From the NCBI GenBank assembly GCA_046262995.1, contig JBHELQ010000031.1:1-29344 (forward strand): a DNA stretch of 29,344 nucleotides, in the 5' to 3' direction. A program made the position numbers and the translations under genes. Shown here in pieces: positions 19,395 through 26,932 of the stretch. The notes beneath the pieces were generated by a model, which was given only the letters and a program-made list of their open reading frames with translations, had not been told where the DNA came from and did not search any database. The DNA is from JBHELQ01 sp046262995. Lineage in GTDB: Bacteria; Actinomycetota; Thermoleophilia; Solirubrobacterales; Thermoleophilaceae. Positions within the stretch are counted from its first letter, which is position 1, and the number at the start of each line of letters is the position of its first letter.

Positions 19395-20390
19395 GTGGCG
19401 GCCACCGTGACCCGCGCGCCCCTGCGCCTCTCCCTCGGCGGGGGCGGGACCGACCTGCCCTCCCACTACCGGCGGGCGGGCGGCTTCGTGGTCTCGGCGG
19501 CGATCGACCGCTACGTGCACGTCGTCGCCACCCCGGCCTTCGGGCGGCGCTACGTCCTGAAGCACCTTCACCACGAGGACGCCGGAGCGCCGGAGGAGGT
19601 CGAGCATCCCATCCTCCGGGCCGCGCTCTCACGCCACTGGGGCGGCCCCCCGCTCGAGCTCGCCTCCGTGGCCGACGTGCCGCCGGGCACCGGTCTCGGG
19701 TCGTCCGGCAGCTACGCGGTGTGCGTTCTCAAGGCCCTGAAGCTCGCCGGCGGCCGCGACGCCTCAGCCGGCGAGCTCGCCGAAGCCGCCTGCGAGCTGG
19801 AGATCGACATGCTCGGCCGGGCCGTCGGCAAGCAGGACCAGTACGCCGCGGCGCATGGGGGCGTATGCGCCTACAGCTTCAACCCGGACGACTCCGTGGA
19901 CGTGCGCCGCCTGCGGCTGGACGACGACGTGCTGCGGGCACTGCGCGAACAGTTCCTCCTCTTCTACACCGGCACCGAGCGATCCGCGTCCGAGCTCCTC
20001 TCGCACCAGGTGAGCCGCACGCTGGCCGGCGACGAGGAGGTGGCGCGCAAGCTCGACCGCGGCGCCGAGCTCGCCCGCGAGACGGCGGTCGTCCTCGAGT
20101 CCGGCGCGCTCGACCGCCTGGGGCCGCTGATCGACGAGGGCTGGGAGCTGAAGCGCGCCCGGGCCCCCGGCGCGCTGCCCGCCCAGGTGGAGCAGCTGCG
20201 TGAGCGGGCGCGCGGCTCCGGGGCCGACGCCGCGACGCTGATGGGCGCCGGGGGAGGCGGCTTCCTGCTCGTCTACACGCGCGACCCGGCCGCCACCCGC
20301 GCGGCGATGGGGGAGGCCGACGCGCCGGAGCTCGAGTTCGGCCTCGACGACCGCGGCTGCGTGGCCTTGGAACCGGCACGCCCCGACTAG
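19395..20390 (+). CDS. GHMP-family sugar kinase (HddA-like)
   Basis: ATP-dependent kinase of 331 residues. Motif 1 is APLRLSLGGGGTDLP at 8-22, close to the PLRIS(F/L)GGGTDLP seen in heptose-7-phosphate kinases and related sugar kinases. The phosphate-binding loop VPPGTGLGSSGSYAV is at 95-109, the catalytic-site GKQDQYAAAHGG at 145-156 (D148), and motif 3 LMGAGGGGFLLVY near 286-298. The family phosphorylates C1 of a hexose or heptose 7-phosphate on the way to nucleotide-activated sugars for surface glycans; actinobacteria lack LPS, so the product is probably an S-layer, glycan or natural-product sugar. No other heptose genes are adjacent. The start is GTG 19395. Its TAG stop opens TAGGAT, the likely -10 of the next gene. 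Confidence 0.87.
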   Translation: MAATVTRAPLRLSLGGGGTDLPSHYRRAGGFVVSAAIDRYVHVVATPAFGRRYVLKHLHHEDAGAPEEVEHPILRAALSRHWGGPPLELASVADVPPGTGLGSSGSYAVCVLKALKLAGGRDASAGELAEAACELEIDMLGRAVGKQDQYAAAHGGVCAYSFNPDDSVDVRRLRLDDDVLRALREQFLLFYTGTERSASELLSHQVSRTLAGDEEVARKLDRGAELARETAVVLESGALDRLGPLIDEGWELKRARAPGALPAQVEQLRERARGSGADAATLMGAGGGGFLLVYTRDPAATRAAMGEADAPELEFGLDDRGCVALEPARPD

Positions 20391-20393
20391 GAT
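20388..20393 (+). promoter_or_regulatory. -10 TAGGAT for the ThDP enzyme gene, built on the upstream stop codon
   Basis: The TAG stop (20388-20390) plus GAT gives TAGGAT. Transcription would start near 20400, followed by a good Shine-Dalgarno (GGGAGGAG, 20409-20416) before ATG 20421. Confidence 0.4.
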
Positions 20394-20420
20394 CCCCGCC
20401 GAGCCCGAGGGAGGAGACGG

Positions 20421-22019
20421 ATGGCGACGGTCCGGGAAGCCGTGTACGACATGTTCCGCGCGCGCGGGATGACGACGGTGTTCGGGAATCCGGGCTCGAC
20501 CGAGCTCCCCTTCCTGGCCGACTTCCCGGAGGACTTCCGCTACGTGCTGGCATTGCAGGAGGCCGTGGCCGTGGGAATGGCCGACGGCTTCGCGCAGGCG
20601 AGCGGCCGGCCGGCCGTCGTCAACCTGCACACGGCCCCGGGCGTGGGCAACGGCATGGGCGCGATCTTCAACGCACAGGCGAACAAGTCCCCGCTGGTCG
20701 TCACCGCCGGGCAGCAGGCACGGTCGCTGATGACGCTGCAGGCGAACCTGACCAACCGCGACGCCATCCGCATGCCGCACCCACTGGTGAAGTGGAGCTA
20801 CGAGCCCCCACGCGCCGAGGACGTCCCGCACACGCTCGCGCGGGCGACCCAGCTGGCGGCCCTCCCTCCGAGGGGACCGGTGTTCGTATCCATCCCGATG
20901 GACGACTGGGGAGCGGAAGCCGACGCGGACGCCGTCGCCCACCAGACGGGACGCTCCGTCGGCGGCCGGGCGGCGGCCGACCCCGCGGCGGTGCGCGACC
21001 TGGCCAAGCGGCTCGCGTCCGCGGAGAGCCCCGTCTTCGTCGCCGGGCCGGAGATCGACTCGAGCGGCGGCTGGGACGCCGCCGTGGCGCTGGCCGAGCG
21101 CCAGCGCCTGCCCGTCTGGGCAAGCCCCGCGCCCGGCGGCGGACGGCTGGGCTTTCCCGAGGACCACCCCCTGTTCCAGGGCGTCCTGCCGCCCGCGATC
21201 GGTCCGGTCTCCGAGACGCTGTCGGGCCGGGACCTGGTGCTGGTCGCCGGCTCGTCGGTCTTCCCCTACTACCCGAACATCCCCGGCCCCCTGCTGCCGG
21301 AGGGAACCGCCCTCGTCGCGATCACGAGCGACCCCGACGAAGCCGCGCGCGCGCCGATGGGCGACGCGATCGTGGCCGACGTGGCGCTGACCCTGGAGGC
21401 GCTGCTGGACGAGGTGGACGAGGCCGAGCGCCAGGCCCCGGATGCCCGACCCGGCCCCGAGCCGCCACCCGAGTCCGAGCCGATGAGCGCGTCGGCCGCG
21501 GTGGCCGCCCTCGCCGAGGCCTTCCCACCCGACGGCATCGTCGTGCTCGAGTCGCCGGCGAGCACGCTGGCGGTGCGGAACCGGCTGCGGCTCTCGCGAC
21601 CCGGCAGCTACTACTTCTCGGCGGGCGGGGGGCTCGGCTACGGACTGCCGGCCGCGATCGGCGTGCAGCTGGCGCAGCCGGAGCGCCCGGTCGTGTGCGT
21701 GATCGGCGAGGGCTCGGCGCAGTACGCGATCCAGGCTTTCTGGACGGCGGCCGCCTACGACGCTCCCGTCACCTTCCTTGTGCTGCGCAACGACGAGTAC
21801 GCGATCCTCAAGTGGTTCGGCGAGATGGAGTCCGTGACCGGCGCGCCCGGCCTCGACCTGCCGGCACTCGACTGCGCGGCGCTGGCCGGCGCCTACGGGG
21901 TCGACTCCACCCGCATCGAGAAGCCGGACGAGCTCGCGGAGGCCCTGCGGGGCGCGATCGCCGCCGAGGAGCCGCGGCTGGTCGAGGCGCGGGTCGCGCC
22001 GGGAATGGCGCTCGGATGA
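20421..22019 (+). CDS. mdlC: Benzoylformate decarboxylase-like ThDP enzyme
   Basis: Thiamine-diphosphate 2-keto-acid decarboxylase of 532 residues, very like Pseudomonas putida benzoylformate decarboxylase along its length (FGNPGSTELPFL, LVKWSYEP, EAARAPMGDAIVAD, GSYYFSAGGGLG). Active-site residues S26, E47 and H70 keep the same numbers. Two differ: the second catalytic histidine (His281 in P. putida) aligns with Y284 (VFPYYPNIPG), and the Mg/ThDP motif GDG is GEG (E430 in VIGEGSAQY), with N457 kept 27 residues later. Substrate or reaction may therefore differ from benzoylformate decarboxylation; the symbol is by homology. A Pro-rich linker at 340-354 joins the middle and C-terminal domains. 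The start has a strong Shine-Dalgarno. Convergent with the Ddn-type gene. Confidence 0.85.
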   Translation: MATVREAVYDMFRARGMTTVFGNPGSTELPFLADFPEDFRYVLALQEAVAVGMADGFAQASGRPAVVNLHTAPGVGNGMGAIFNAQANKSPLVVTAGQQARSLMTLQANLTNRDAIRMPHPLVKWSYEPPRAEDVPHTLARATQLAALPPRGPVFVSIPMDDWGAEADADAVAHQTGRSVGGRAAADPAAVRDLAKRLASAESPVFVAGPEIDSSGGWDAAVALAERQRLPVWASPAPGGGRLGFPEDHPLFQGVLPPAIGPVSETLSGRDLVLVAGSSVFPYYPNIPGPLLPEGTALVAITSDPDEAARAPMGDAIVADVALTLEALLDEVDEAERQAPDARPGPEPPPESEPMSASAAVAALAEAFPPDGIVVLESPASTLAVRNRLRLSRPGSYYFSAGGGLGYGLPAAIGVQLAQPERPVVCVIGEGSAQYAIQAFWTAAAYDAPVTFLVLRNDEYAILKWFGEMESVTGAPGLDLPALDCAALAGAYGVDSTRIEKPDELAEALRGAIAAEEPRLVEARVAPGMALG

Positions 22020-22032
22020 CGCGCGGCCGCCG

Positions 22033-22455
22033 CTAGGCGCGCGGCTCGAGGATCACGACGGGGATCTCGCGCCCGGTGCGCTCCTGGTAGTCGCGGTAGG
22101 CGCTCCAGACCTCGACCGCGCGGGGCCAGAGGCGGGCCCGCTCCTGCTTGTTCGCCACCCTTGCGTGCACCGGCAGCCGGCGCGACCCGACCTGGATCGC
22201 GGTGTCCGGGTTCGCCCGCAGGTTGTGGAACCAGGCCGGGTGCTTGGGGTGCCCTCCCTTCGAGGCTATGACCACGTAGCTGTCGCCGTCCTCGAGGTAG
22301 AGCAGCGGCGCGGCGCGGCGCCTGCCGCTCTTCGCCCCGACGTGGTCGAGCACGAGGAACGGCGGCAGCCCCGGGAAGCGGTGCCCGACGAGGCCGCCGC
22401 TCGCGCGGTAGAAGGCCGCGTGGCCGCCCATGAGCCGGTTCAGGACCGGCCACAT
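22033..22455 (-). CDS. Deazaflavin (F420)-dependent reductase, Ddn/DUF385 family
   Basis: Small split-barrel reductase of 140 residues. Family marks are the N-terminal helix with FYRASGG, the strand FLVLDHVGAKSGRRRAAPLLYLEDGDSYVV, then ASKGGHPKHPAWFHNLRANPDTAIQVG, a segment typical of Ddn-like proteins that bind coenzyme F420 and reduce quinones, nitro compounds or enones. C-terminal residues (WSAYRDYQERTGREIPVVIL) close the barrel. The physiological substrate is unknown. Its presence implies that the host makes F420, as many actinobacteria do. ATG 22455 has no clear Shine-Dalgarno and only a partial TAGTCG upstream. It is divergent from the alpha/beta hydrolase gene at 22517 and convergent with the ThDP enzyme gene. 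Confidence 0.9.
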   Translation of the reverse strand: MWPVLNRLMGGHAAFYRASGGLVGHRFPGLPPFLVLDHVGAKSGRRRAAPLLYLEDGDSYVVIASKGGHPKHPAWFHNLRANPDTAIQVGSRRLPVHARVANKQERARLWPRAVEVWSAYRDYQERTGREIPVVILEPRA

Positions 22456-22501
22456 CTTGTCGACTAGCGGGTTCAGGCGGGCATCAACTCCGCTCGAACC
22501 C

Positions 22502-22507
22502 TATTCT
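22502..22507 (+). promoter_or_regulatory. -10 TATTCT for the second alpha/beta hydrolase gene
   Basis: TATTCT ends nine bases before ATG 22517, and no Shine-Dalgarno is present. It supports 22517 as the start over the upstream in-frame ATG at 22430, which lies inside the divergent gene. Confidence 0.45.
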
Positions 22508-22516
22508 GCCCCGCGA

Positions 22517-23419
22517 ATGGACGAGCGCTTCTGCAAGGTCGGCGACGTCGAGCTCTGCTACGAGACCTTCGGCGATCGCGGCGATCCGGCGATGCTGCTG
22601 ATCATGGGGCTGGGCACGCAGATGATCGCCTGGCCCGAGGAGTTCTGCCGGATGCTCGCGCAGAAGGGCTTCTTCGTGATCCGCTACGACAACCGCGACG
22701 TCGGGCGCTCCACCCGGTTCGACGGCGCGCCCACGCCCAAGCAGTGGGAGATGCTCCGCCGCAAGCCGAAGCGGGTGGCCTACGGCCTGGCCGACATGGC
22801 CGGCGACGGGGTCGGCCTGCTCGATGAGCTCGGGATCCAGTCGGCGCACGTGGTGGGCGCCTCGATGGGAGGCATGATCGGACAGGTGCTCGCGGCCAGG
22901 CACCCCGAGCGGGTGCTGTCGTTCACCTCGATCATGTCCACGACCGGCAGCCGCTGGCGGGGGCGGCCCGCCCTGAGGGCGCTACCGAAGCTGCTCGCCC
23001 GGCCGAAGGAGGGGAAGGAGGCGTACGTCGAGCGCCTGGTCAGGCTGTTCCGGGTCGTCGGCTCGCCGGGGTTCGAGCGCGACGAGGATGCGCTGCGGCG
23101 GCTTGCGGGCCAGGCCTACGACCGCGGCGTCAGCAATGCCGGCCTGGCGCGGCAGCTCGCGGCGATCAACGCCTCCGGTCATCGCAAGGAGGACCTGCGC
23201 GGGATCAAGGCGCCCACTCTCGTGATCCACGGCACCAAGGACCGGCTCGTGAAGCGCTCCGGCGGCAAGGCGACGGCGAAGGCCATCCCGGAGGCGCGCC
23301 TGATGATGATCGAGGGCATGGGCCACGACTTGCCGCCCGGCGCCTGGCCCCGGATCGTCGAGGGAATCGTCAAGAACGCCGCACGGGCCCGCGAGGCCGC
23401 GCACAGCCGCGCGGCCTAG
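22517..23419 (+). CDS. Alpha/beta-fold hydrolase
   Basis: Soluble hydrolase of 300 residues with triad S116 (VGASMGGM), D242 (HGTKDRLV) and H270 (GMGHDLP). The oxyanion segment is LIMGLGTQMIAWPEEFC and the conserved YDNRDVGRST follows. The cap region (about 145-215) is rich in Arg and Lys (RGRPALRALPKLLARPKEGK). Related proteins include esterases, polyketide-tailoring methylesterases (RdmC-like) and enol-lactonases; the substrate cannot be given. It resembles the hydrolase at 10919. Its TAG stop forms part of TAGCAT, the likely -10 for the carboxyltransferase gene 12 bases on, so the two may be partly co-transcribed. Confidence 0.88.
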   Translation: MDERFCKVGDVELCYETFGDRGDPAMLLIMGLGTQMIAWPEEFCRMLAQKGFFVIRYDNRDVGRSTRFDGAPTPKQWEMLRRKPKRVAYGLADMAGDGVGLLDELGIQSAHVVGASMGGMIGQVLAARHPERVLSFTSIMSTTGSRWRGRPALRALPKLLARPKEGKEAYVERLVRLFRVVGSPGFERDEDALRRLAGQAYDRGVSNAGLARQLAAINASGHRKEDLRGIKAPTLVIHGTKDRLVKRSGGKATAKAIPEARLMMIEGMGHDLPPGAWPRIVEGIVKNAARAREAAHSRAA

Positions 23420-23422
23420 CAT
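23417..23422 (+). promoter_or_regulatory. -10 TAGCAT for the carboxyltransferase gene, built on the upstream stop codon
   Basis: The TAG stop of the hydrolase gene (23417-23419) followed by CAT gives TAGCAT, nine bases before ATG 23432; no Shine-Dalgarno is present. Confidence 0.35.
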
Positions 23423-23431
23423 CGCCTGACC

Positions 23432-24997
23432 ATGTCCTGGGAGGAGGAGCTCGAGGAGCTTCGCCGGCGAACCGAGCTCGCGGAGCGGATGGGCGGCGAG
23501 GAGCGCGTGGAGCGCCAGCGCGCCGCGGGCCGCCTGACCGTGCGCGAGCGGATCGAGAGGCTGTTCGACACGGGCAGCTTCCACGAGACCGGCGCGCTCG
23601 CCGGCCGCGGCAGCTATGGCGACGACGGCGAGCTGACCGACTTCCAGCCGGCGAACATGGTCGTCGGACAGGGGCGCCTGGACGGCCGCCGCGCGATCGT
23701 CGAGGGCGACGACTTCACCGTCCGCGGCGGCTCCGCCGACGCCTCGATCTGGCAGAAGATGGTCTGGGCCGAGCGCGCCGCCCACGACCTGCGCCTGCCG
23801 CTCGTGCGCCTGGTCGAGGGAAGCGGCGGGGGCGGCAGCGTGAAGACGCTCGAGGACATGGGCTTCAGCAACGTCCCGGTCTTCCCGGGCTTCGAGCTGA
23901 TGGTGGCGAACCTGTCGCGCGTCCCCGTCGTGGCGGCGTCGCTCGGGCCGACCGCGGGACTGGGGGCGGCGCGCGTCGTCGCTACCCACTTCAGCGTCAT
24001 GGTGCGCGGGGCCGCGCAGCTGTTCGTCGCCGGCCCGCCCGTCGTTGCGATGGCGGGCCTGGGCGAGACGCCCGACAAGGAGGAGCTCGGGGGCTCGCGC
24101 GCCCAGACCCAGGCCGGGGCCGTGGACAACGAGGCGGATGACGAGGACGACGCCTTCGCCCAGCTCAAGCGCTTCCTCTCCTACCTGCCGGACAACGCGT
24201 GGGAGCTGCCACCCGTCGTGCCCGGCGACGACCCGCCGGATCGCCGCGAGGAGGAGCTCCTCGGGGCGGTGCCCCACGACGCGCGCAAGCCGTACCGGAT
24301 GCGGAAGATCCTGGACGCGGTCTTCGACCGCGGCTCGCTGTTCGAGATCGGAGCGCGTTACGACCGCTCGGTGATCACATCCCTCGCCCGGCTCGACGGG
24401 CGGCCGATCGGGGTGCTCGCGTCCGACCCGAACCATTACGGCGGCGGCATGACCGGAGATGCCGCGGACAAGCTGACGCGCTTCGTCGACGTCTGCGACC
24501 AGTTCCGCGTGCCGGTGGCGAACTTCGTCGACCAGCCGGGGTTCGTCGTCGGCACGGCCGCGGAGCGCGCCGGCACGATCCGCCGCGGGACGCGTGCGCT
24601 CACCGGCCTCTACCAGGCGAGCGTCCCGTGGATGTCGGTGATCGTGCGCAAGGTCTACGGCGTGGCGGGTGCGGGCCACAGCAACCACTCGACGGTCAAC
24701 CTCCGCTACGCGTGGCCGAGCGCCAGCTGGGGCTCGCTCCCGATCGCCGGCGGGCTCGAGGCCGCCTACCGGCGGGAGCTGGACGCCGCGGAGGACCGCG
24801 AGGCCCTCTACCGCGAGATCGAGGCGCGGCTCGAGGCCGTGCGCTCGCCCTTCCGCACGGCGGAGCGGTTCGCGATCGAGGACATCATCGACCCGCGCGA
24901 TACACGACCGCTCCTGTGTGACTGGGCCGCGCGAGCGTACGAGCTGCTGGAGCACGAGCTGGGCGACGGCCCCAAGGCGCGCGGACTTCGTCCCTGA
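23432..24997 (+). CDS. Acyl-CoA carboxylase carboxyltransferase subunit (AccD/PccB type)
   Basis: Beta subunit of a biotin-dependent acyl-CoA carboxylase, 521 residues. It moves CO2 from carboxybiotin to an acyl-CoA such as acetyl-, propionyl- or methylcrotonyl-CoA. The two crotonase-like halves are seen: N-terminal with VEGSGGGGSVKTLEDMG at 128-144 and GLGETPDKEELGG at 209-221, and C-terminal with DPNHYGGGMTGDAADKLTRF at 332-351 and FVDQPGFVVG at 366-375 (the usual wording is VDVPGF). The acidic inter-domain stretch DNEADDEDDAF is normal. No biotin carboxylase or biotin carrier gene is near, so the alpha subunit is encoded elsewhere. It precedes the hopanoid operon by 57 bases; a link to isoprenoid supply is speculative. 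Confidence 0.9.
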   Translation: MSWEEELEELRRRTELAERMGGEERVERQRAAGRLTVRERIERLFDTGSFHETGALAGRGSYGDDGELTDFQPANMVVGQGRLDGRRAIVEGDDFTVRGGSADASIWQKMVWAERAAHDLRLPLVRLVEGSGGGGSVKTLEDMGFSNVPVFPGFELMVANLSRVPVVAASLGPTAGLGAARVVATHFSVMVRGAAQLFVAGPPVVAMAGLGETPDKEELGGSRAQTQAGAVDNEADDEDDAFAQLKRFLSYLPDNAWELPPVVPGDDPPDRREEELLGAVPHDARKPYRMRKILDAVFDRGSLFEIGARYDRSVITSLARLDGRPIGVLASDPNHYGGGMTGDAADKLTRFVDVCDQFRVPVANFVDQPGFVVGTAAERAGTIRRGTRALTGLYQASVPWMSVIVRKVYGVAGAGHSNHSTVNLRYAWPSASWGSLPIAGGLEAAYRRELDAAEDREALYREIEARLEAVRSPFRTAERFAIEDIIDPRDTRPLLCDWAARAYELLEHELGDGPKARGLRP

Positions 24998-25029
24998 GCT
25001 CGCGCGCCGATCCGCGCCCGGCCGGCGGA

Positions 25030-25035
25030 TAAAGT
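25030..25035 (+). promoter_or_regulatory. Candidate -10 TAAAGT for the hopanoid operon
   Basis: TAAAGT in an otherwise GC-rich gap; transcription would begin near 25042, leaving about 13 bases before ATG 25055. No -35 and no Shine-Dalgarno are evident, so the promoter is tentative. Confidence 0.4.
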
Positions 25036-25054
25036 GCTCGCGCCGACTTCGCCG

Positions 25055-26932
25055 ATGCTGACCACCTCGCCGTCATCCGCACAGGAGCTCGAGCGCGCCC
25101 TCGAGCGCGGTCGCGAACGGCTGCTCGCGATGCAGGAACGCGGCGGGTTCTGGCGCGGCGAGCTCGAGACCAACGTGACGATGGACGCCGAGGACCAGCT
25201 GCTGCGCCGGTTCCTGGGGATCGCGGATCCGGACAAGACACGCCCGGCCGCGGCGTGGATCCGCTCGAAGCAGCGCGACGACGGCAGCTGGTCGAACTTC
25301 CACGCCGGCCCGGTGAACCTCTCGACGACGGTCGAGGCCTACGTCGCCCTGCGGCTGGCAGGCGATTCGCCCGACGAGGACCACATGCGGCGGGCTGCGG
25401 CGGTGGTACGCGAGGCGGGCGGACTCGAGCACGCGCGCGTCTTCACCCACATCTGGCTGGCGCTGTTCGGGCTCTGGGCCTGGGACGACGTGCCCGCGCT
25501 GCCGCCGGAGCTGACGCTGCTCCCACCGTGGGCGCCGCTCAACCCCTACGACTTCGCCTGCTGGGCGCGCCAGACGATCGTGGCGCTGTCGATCGTCTGG
25601 GCTCACCGGCCGGTGCGGCCGGTGCCGTTCGACGTGGACGAGCTGCGGACCGGCGATCGTCCGGCCCTGAACCCGCGCACCCTTGGCGGACGTGCCCTGA
25701 TGGCGCTCGATCGTCCCCTGCACGCCTACGAGCGCCGGCCGATCGGCTGGCTGCGGCAACTCGCCCTCGAGCGCGCCGAGCGCTTCGTCGTGCGCCGGCA
25801 GGAGGCGGACGGGTCGTGGGGAGGGATCCAGCCGCCATGGGTCTACTCCCTGATCGCGCTCGACCTCCAGGGCTATTCGCCCGACCACCCGGTCATGCGC
25901 CGGGGGCTCGAGGGCATCGAGTCGTTCATCATCGAGGAGGACGGGATCCGGCGGCTCGAGGCCTGCCAGTCACCGGTCTGGGATACGGCGCTGGCGATCA
26001 TCGCCCTGACCGACGCGGGCCTCGACGCCGACCACCCCGCCCTGCTCCAGGCCGCCGACTGGCTGCTCGACGAGCAGGTGATGGCGCCCGGCGACTGGTC
26101 CGTGCGCCGGCCGCGGCTGGCGCCCGGCGGCTGGGCGTTCGAGTTCGAGAACGACAATTACCCCGACGTGGACGACGCGGCCGAGGTCGGGCTCGCGCTG
26201 CGACGGGTCGCGCATCCCGATCCCGCGCGGCTCGACCGCGCCGTTCGCGCCGGCACCGCGTGGACGCTCGGGATGCAGTCGTCCGACGGCGGCTTCGCCG
26301 CCTTCGACGCGGACAACACCCGCGCTCTGTGCCGGGACCTTCCCTTCTGCGACTTCGGCGAGGTGATCGACCCTCCGAGCGCGGACGTGACCGCCCACGC
26401 GATCGAGCTGCTCGCCGGGGAGGGGCTCGCCGACCACCCGGACACCCGCCGTGCGGTCGAATGGCTCAGCCGCGAGCAGGAGCGCGACGGCTCGTGGTTC
26501 GGGCGCTGGGGCGTGAACCACGTCTACGGCACCGGCAGCGTCATGCCCGCGCTCGCGGCGGCGGGCGTTCCGGGCGACGATCCGCGGATGCGGGCCGGGG
26601 TGCGCTGGCTCGAGGAGCATCAGAACGAGGACGGCGGCTGGGGCGAGGACGCGCGCTCCTATGAGGACCCGAGCTGGATCGGGCGCGGCGAGAGCACGGC
26701 CTCGCAGACGGCCTGGGCGCTGCTGGCGCTGCACGCCGCCGGTGACGCCGGCTCGGAGGCGGCGCGGCGGGGGCTGCGCTGGCTCGCGGACACCCAGCTC
26801 GACGACGGCTCCTGGGACGAGCCGCACTACACGGGCACCGGCTTCCCGGGCCACTTCTACATCAACTACCACCTCTACCGGCAGGTCTTCCCGGTGATCG
26901 CGCTGGGCCGCTGCGTAGACCGCGCGGCATGA
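25055..26932 (+). CDS. shc: Squalene-hopene cyclase
   Basis: Monotopic membrane enzyme that folds squalene into the pentacyclic hopene in one step. 625 residues from ATG 25055 (GTG 25034 would add seven). The protonating motif DVDD is D371-D374 in YPDVDDAAEVGLAL; the residue after it is Ala where Alicyclobacillus SHC has Thr378. QW repeats that brace the barrels are seen at about 72-79, 248-257, 407-414, 474-485, 522-531 and 581-589. GGWAFEFENDNYPD, MQSSDGGFAAFDADN, PFCDFGEVIDPPSADVTAH and the terminal FYINYHLYRQVFP aromatic set match the family. First gene of the operon; its stop overlaps hpnC as ATGA. Confidence 0.96.
   Translation: MLTTSPSSAQELERALERGRERLLAMQERGGFWRGELETNVTMDAEDQLLRRFLGIADPDKTRPAAAWIRSKQRDDGSWSNFHAGPVNLSTTVEAYVALRLAGDSPDEDHMRRAAAVVREAGGLEHARVFTHIWLALFGLWAWDDVPALPPELTLLPPWAPLNPYDFACWARQTIVALSIVWAHRPVRPVPFDVDELRTGDRPALNPRTLGGRALMALDRPLHAYERRPIGWLRQLALERAERFVVRRQEADGSWGGIQPPWVYSLIALDLQGYSPDHPVMRRGLEGIESFIIEEDGIRRLEACQSPVWDTALAIIALTDAGLDADHPALLQAADWLLDEQVMAPGDWSVRRPRLAPGGWAFEFENDNYPDVDDAAEVGLALRRVAHPDPARLDRAVRAGTAWTLGMQSSDGGFAAFDADNTRALCRDLPFCDFGEVIDPPSADVTAHAIELLAGEGLADHPDTRRAVEWLSREQERDGSWFGRWGVNHVYGTGSVMPALAAAGVPGDDPRMRAGVRWLEEHQNEDGGWGEDARSYEDPSWIGRGESTASQTAWALLALHAAGDAGSEAARRGLRWLADTQLDDGSWDEPHYTGTGFPGHFYINYHLYRQVFPVIALGRCVDRAA

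Noticed and set aside
22982..24955. 657-codon reverse frame opposite the carboxyltransferase gene
   Set aside because: Shadow of the forward carboxyltransferase and hydrolase genes, which have unmistakable family motifs.
25034..25054. GTG 25034 as shc start
   Set aside because: It lies within the TAAAGT promoter-like hexamer and adds seven residues not typical of the family; ATG 25055 is preferred, though not proven.
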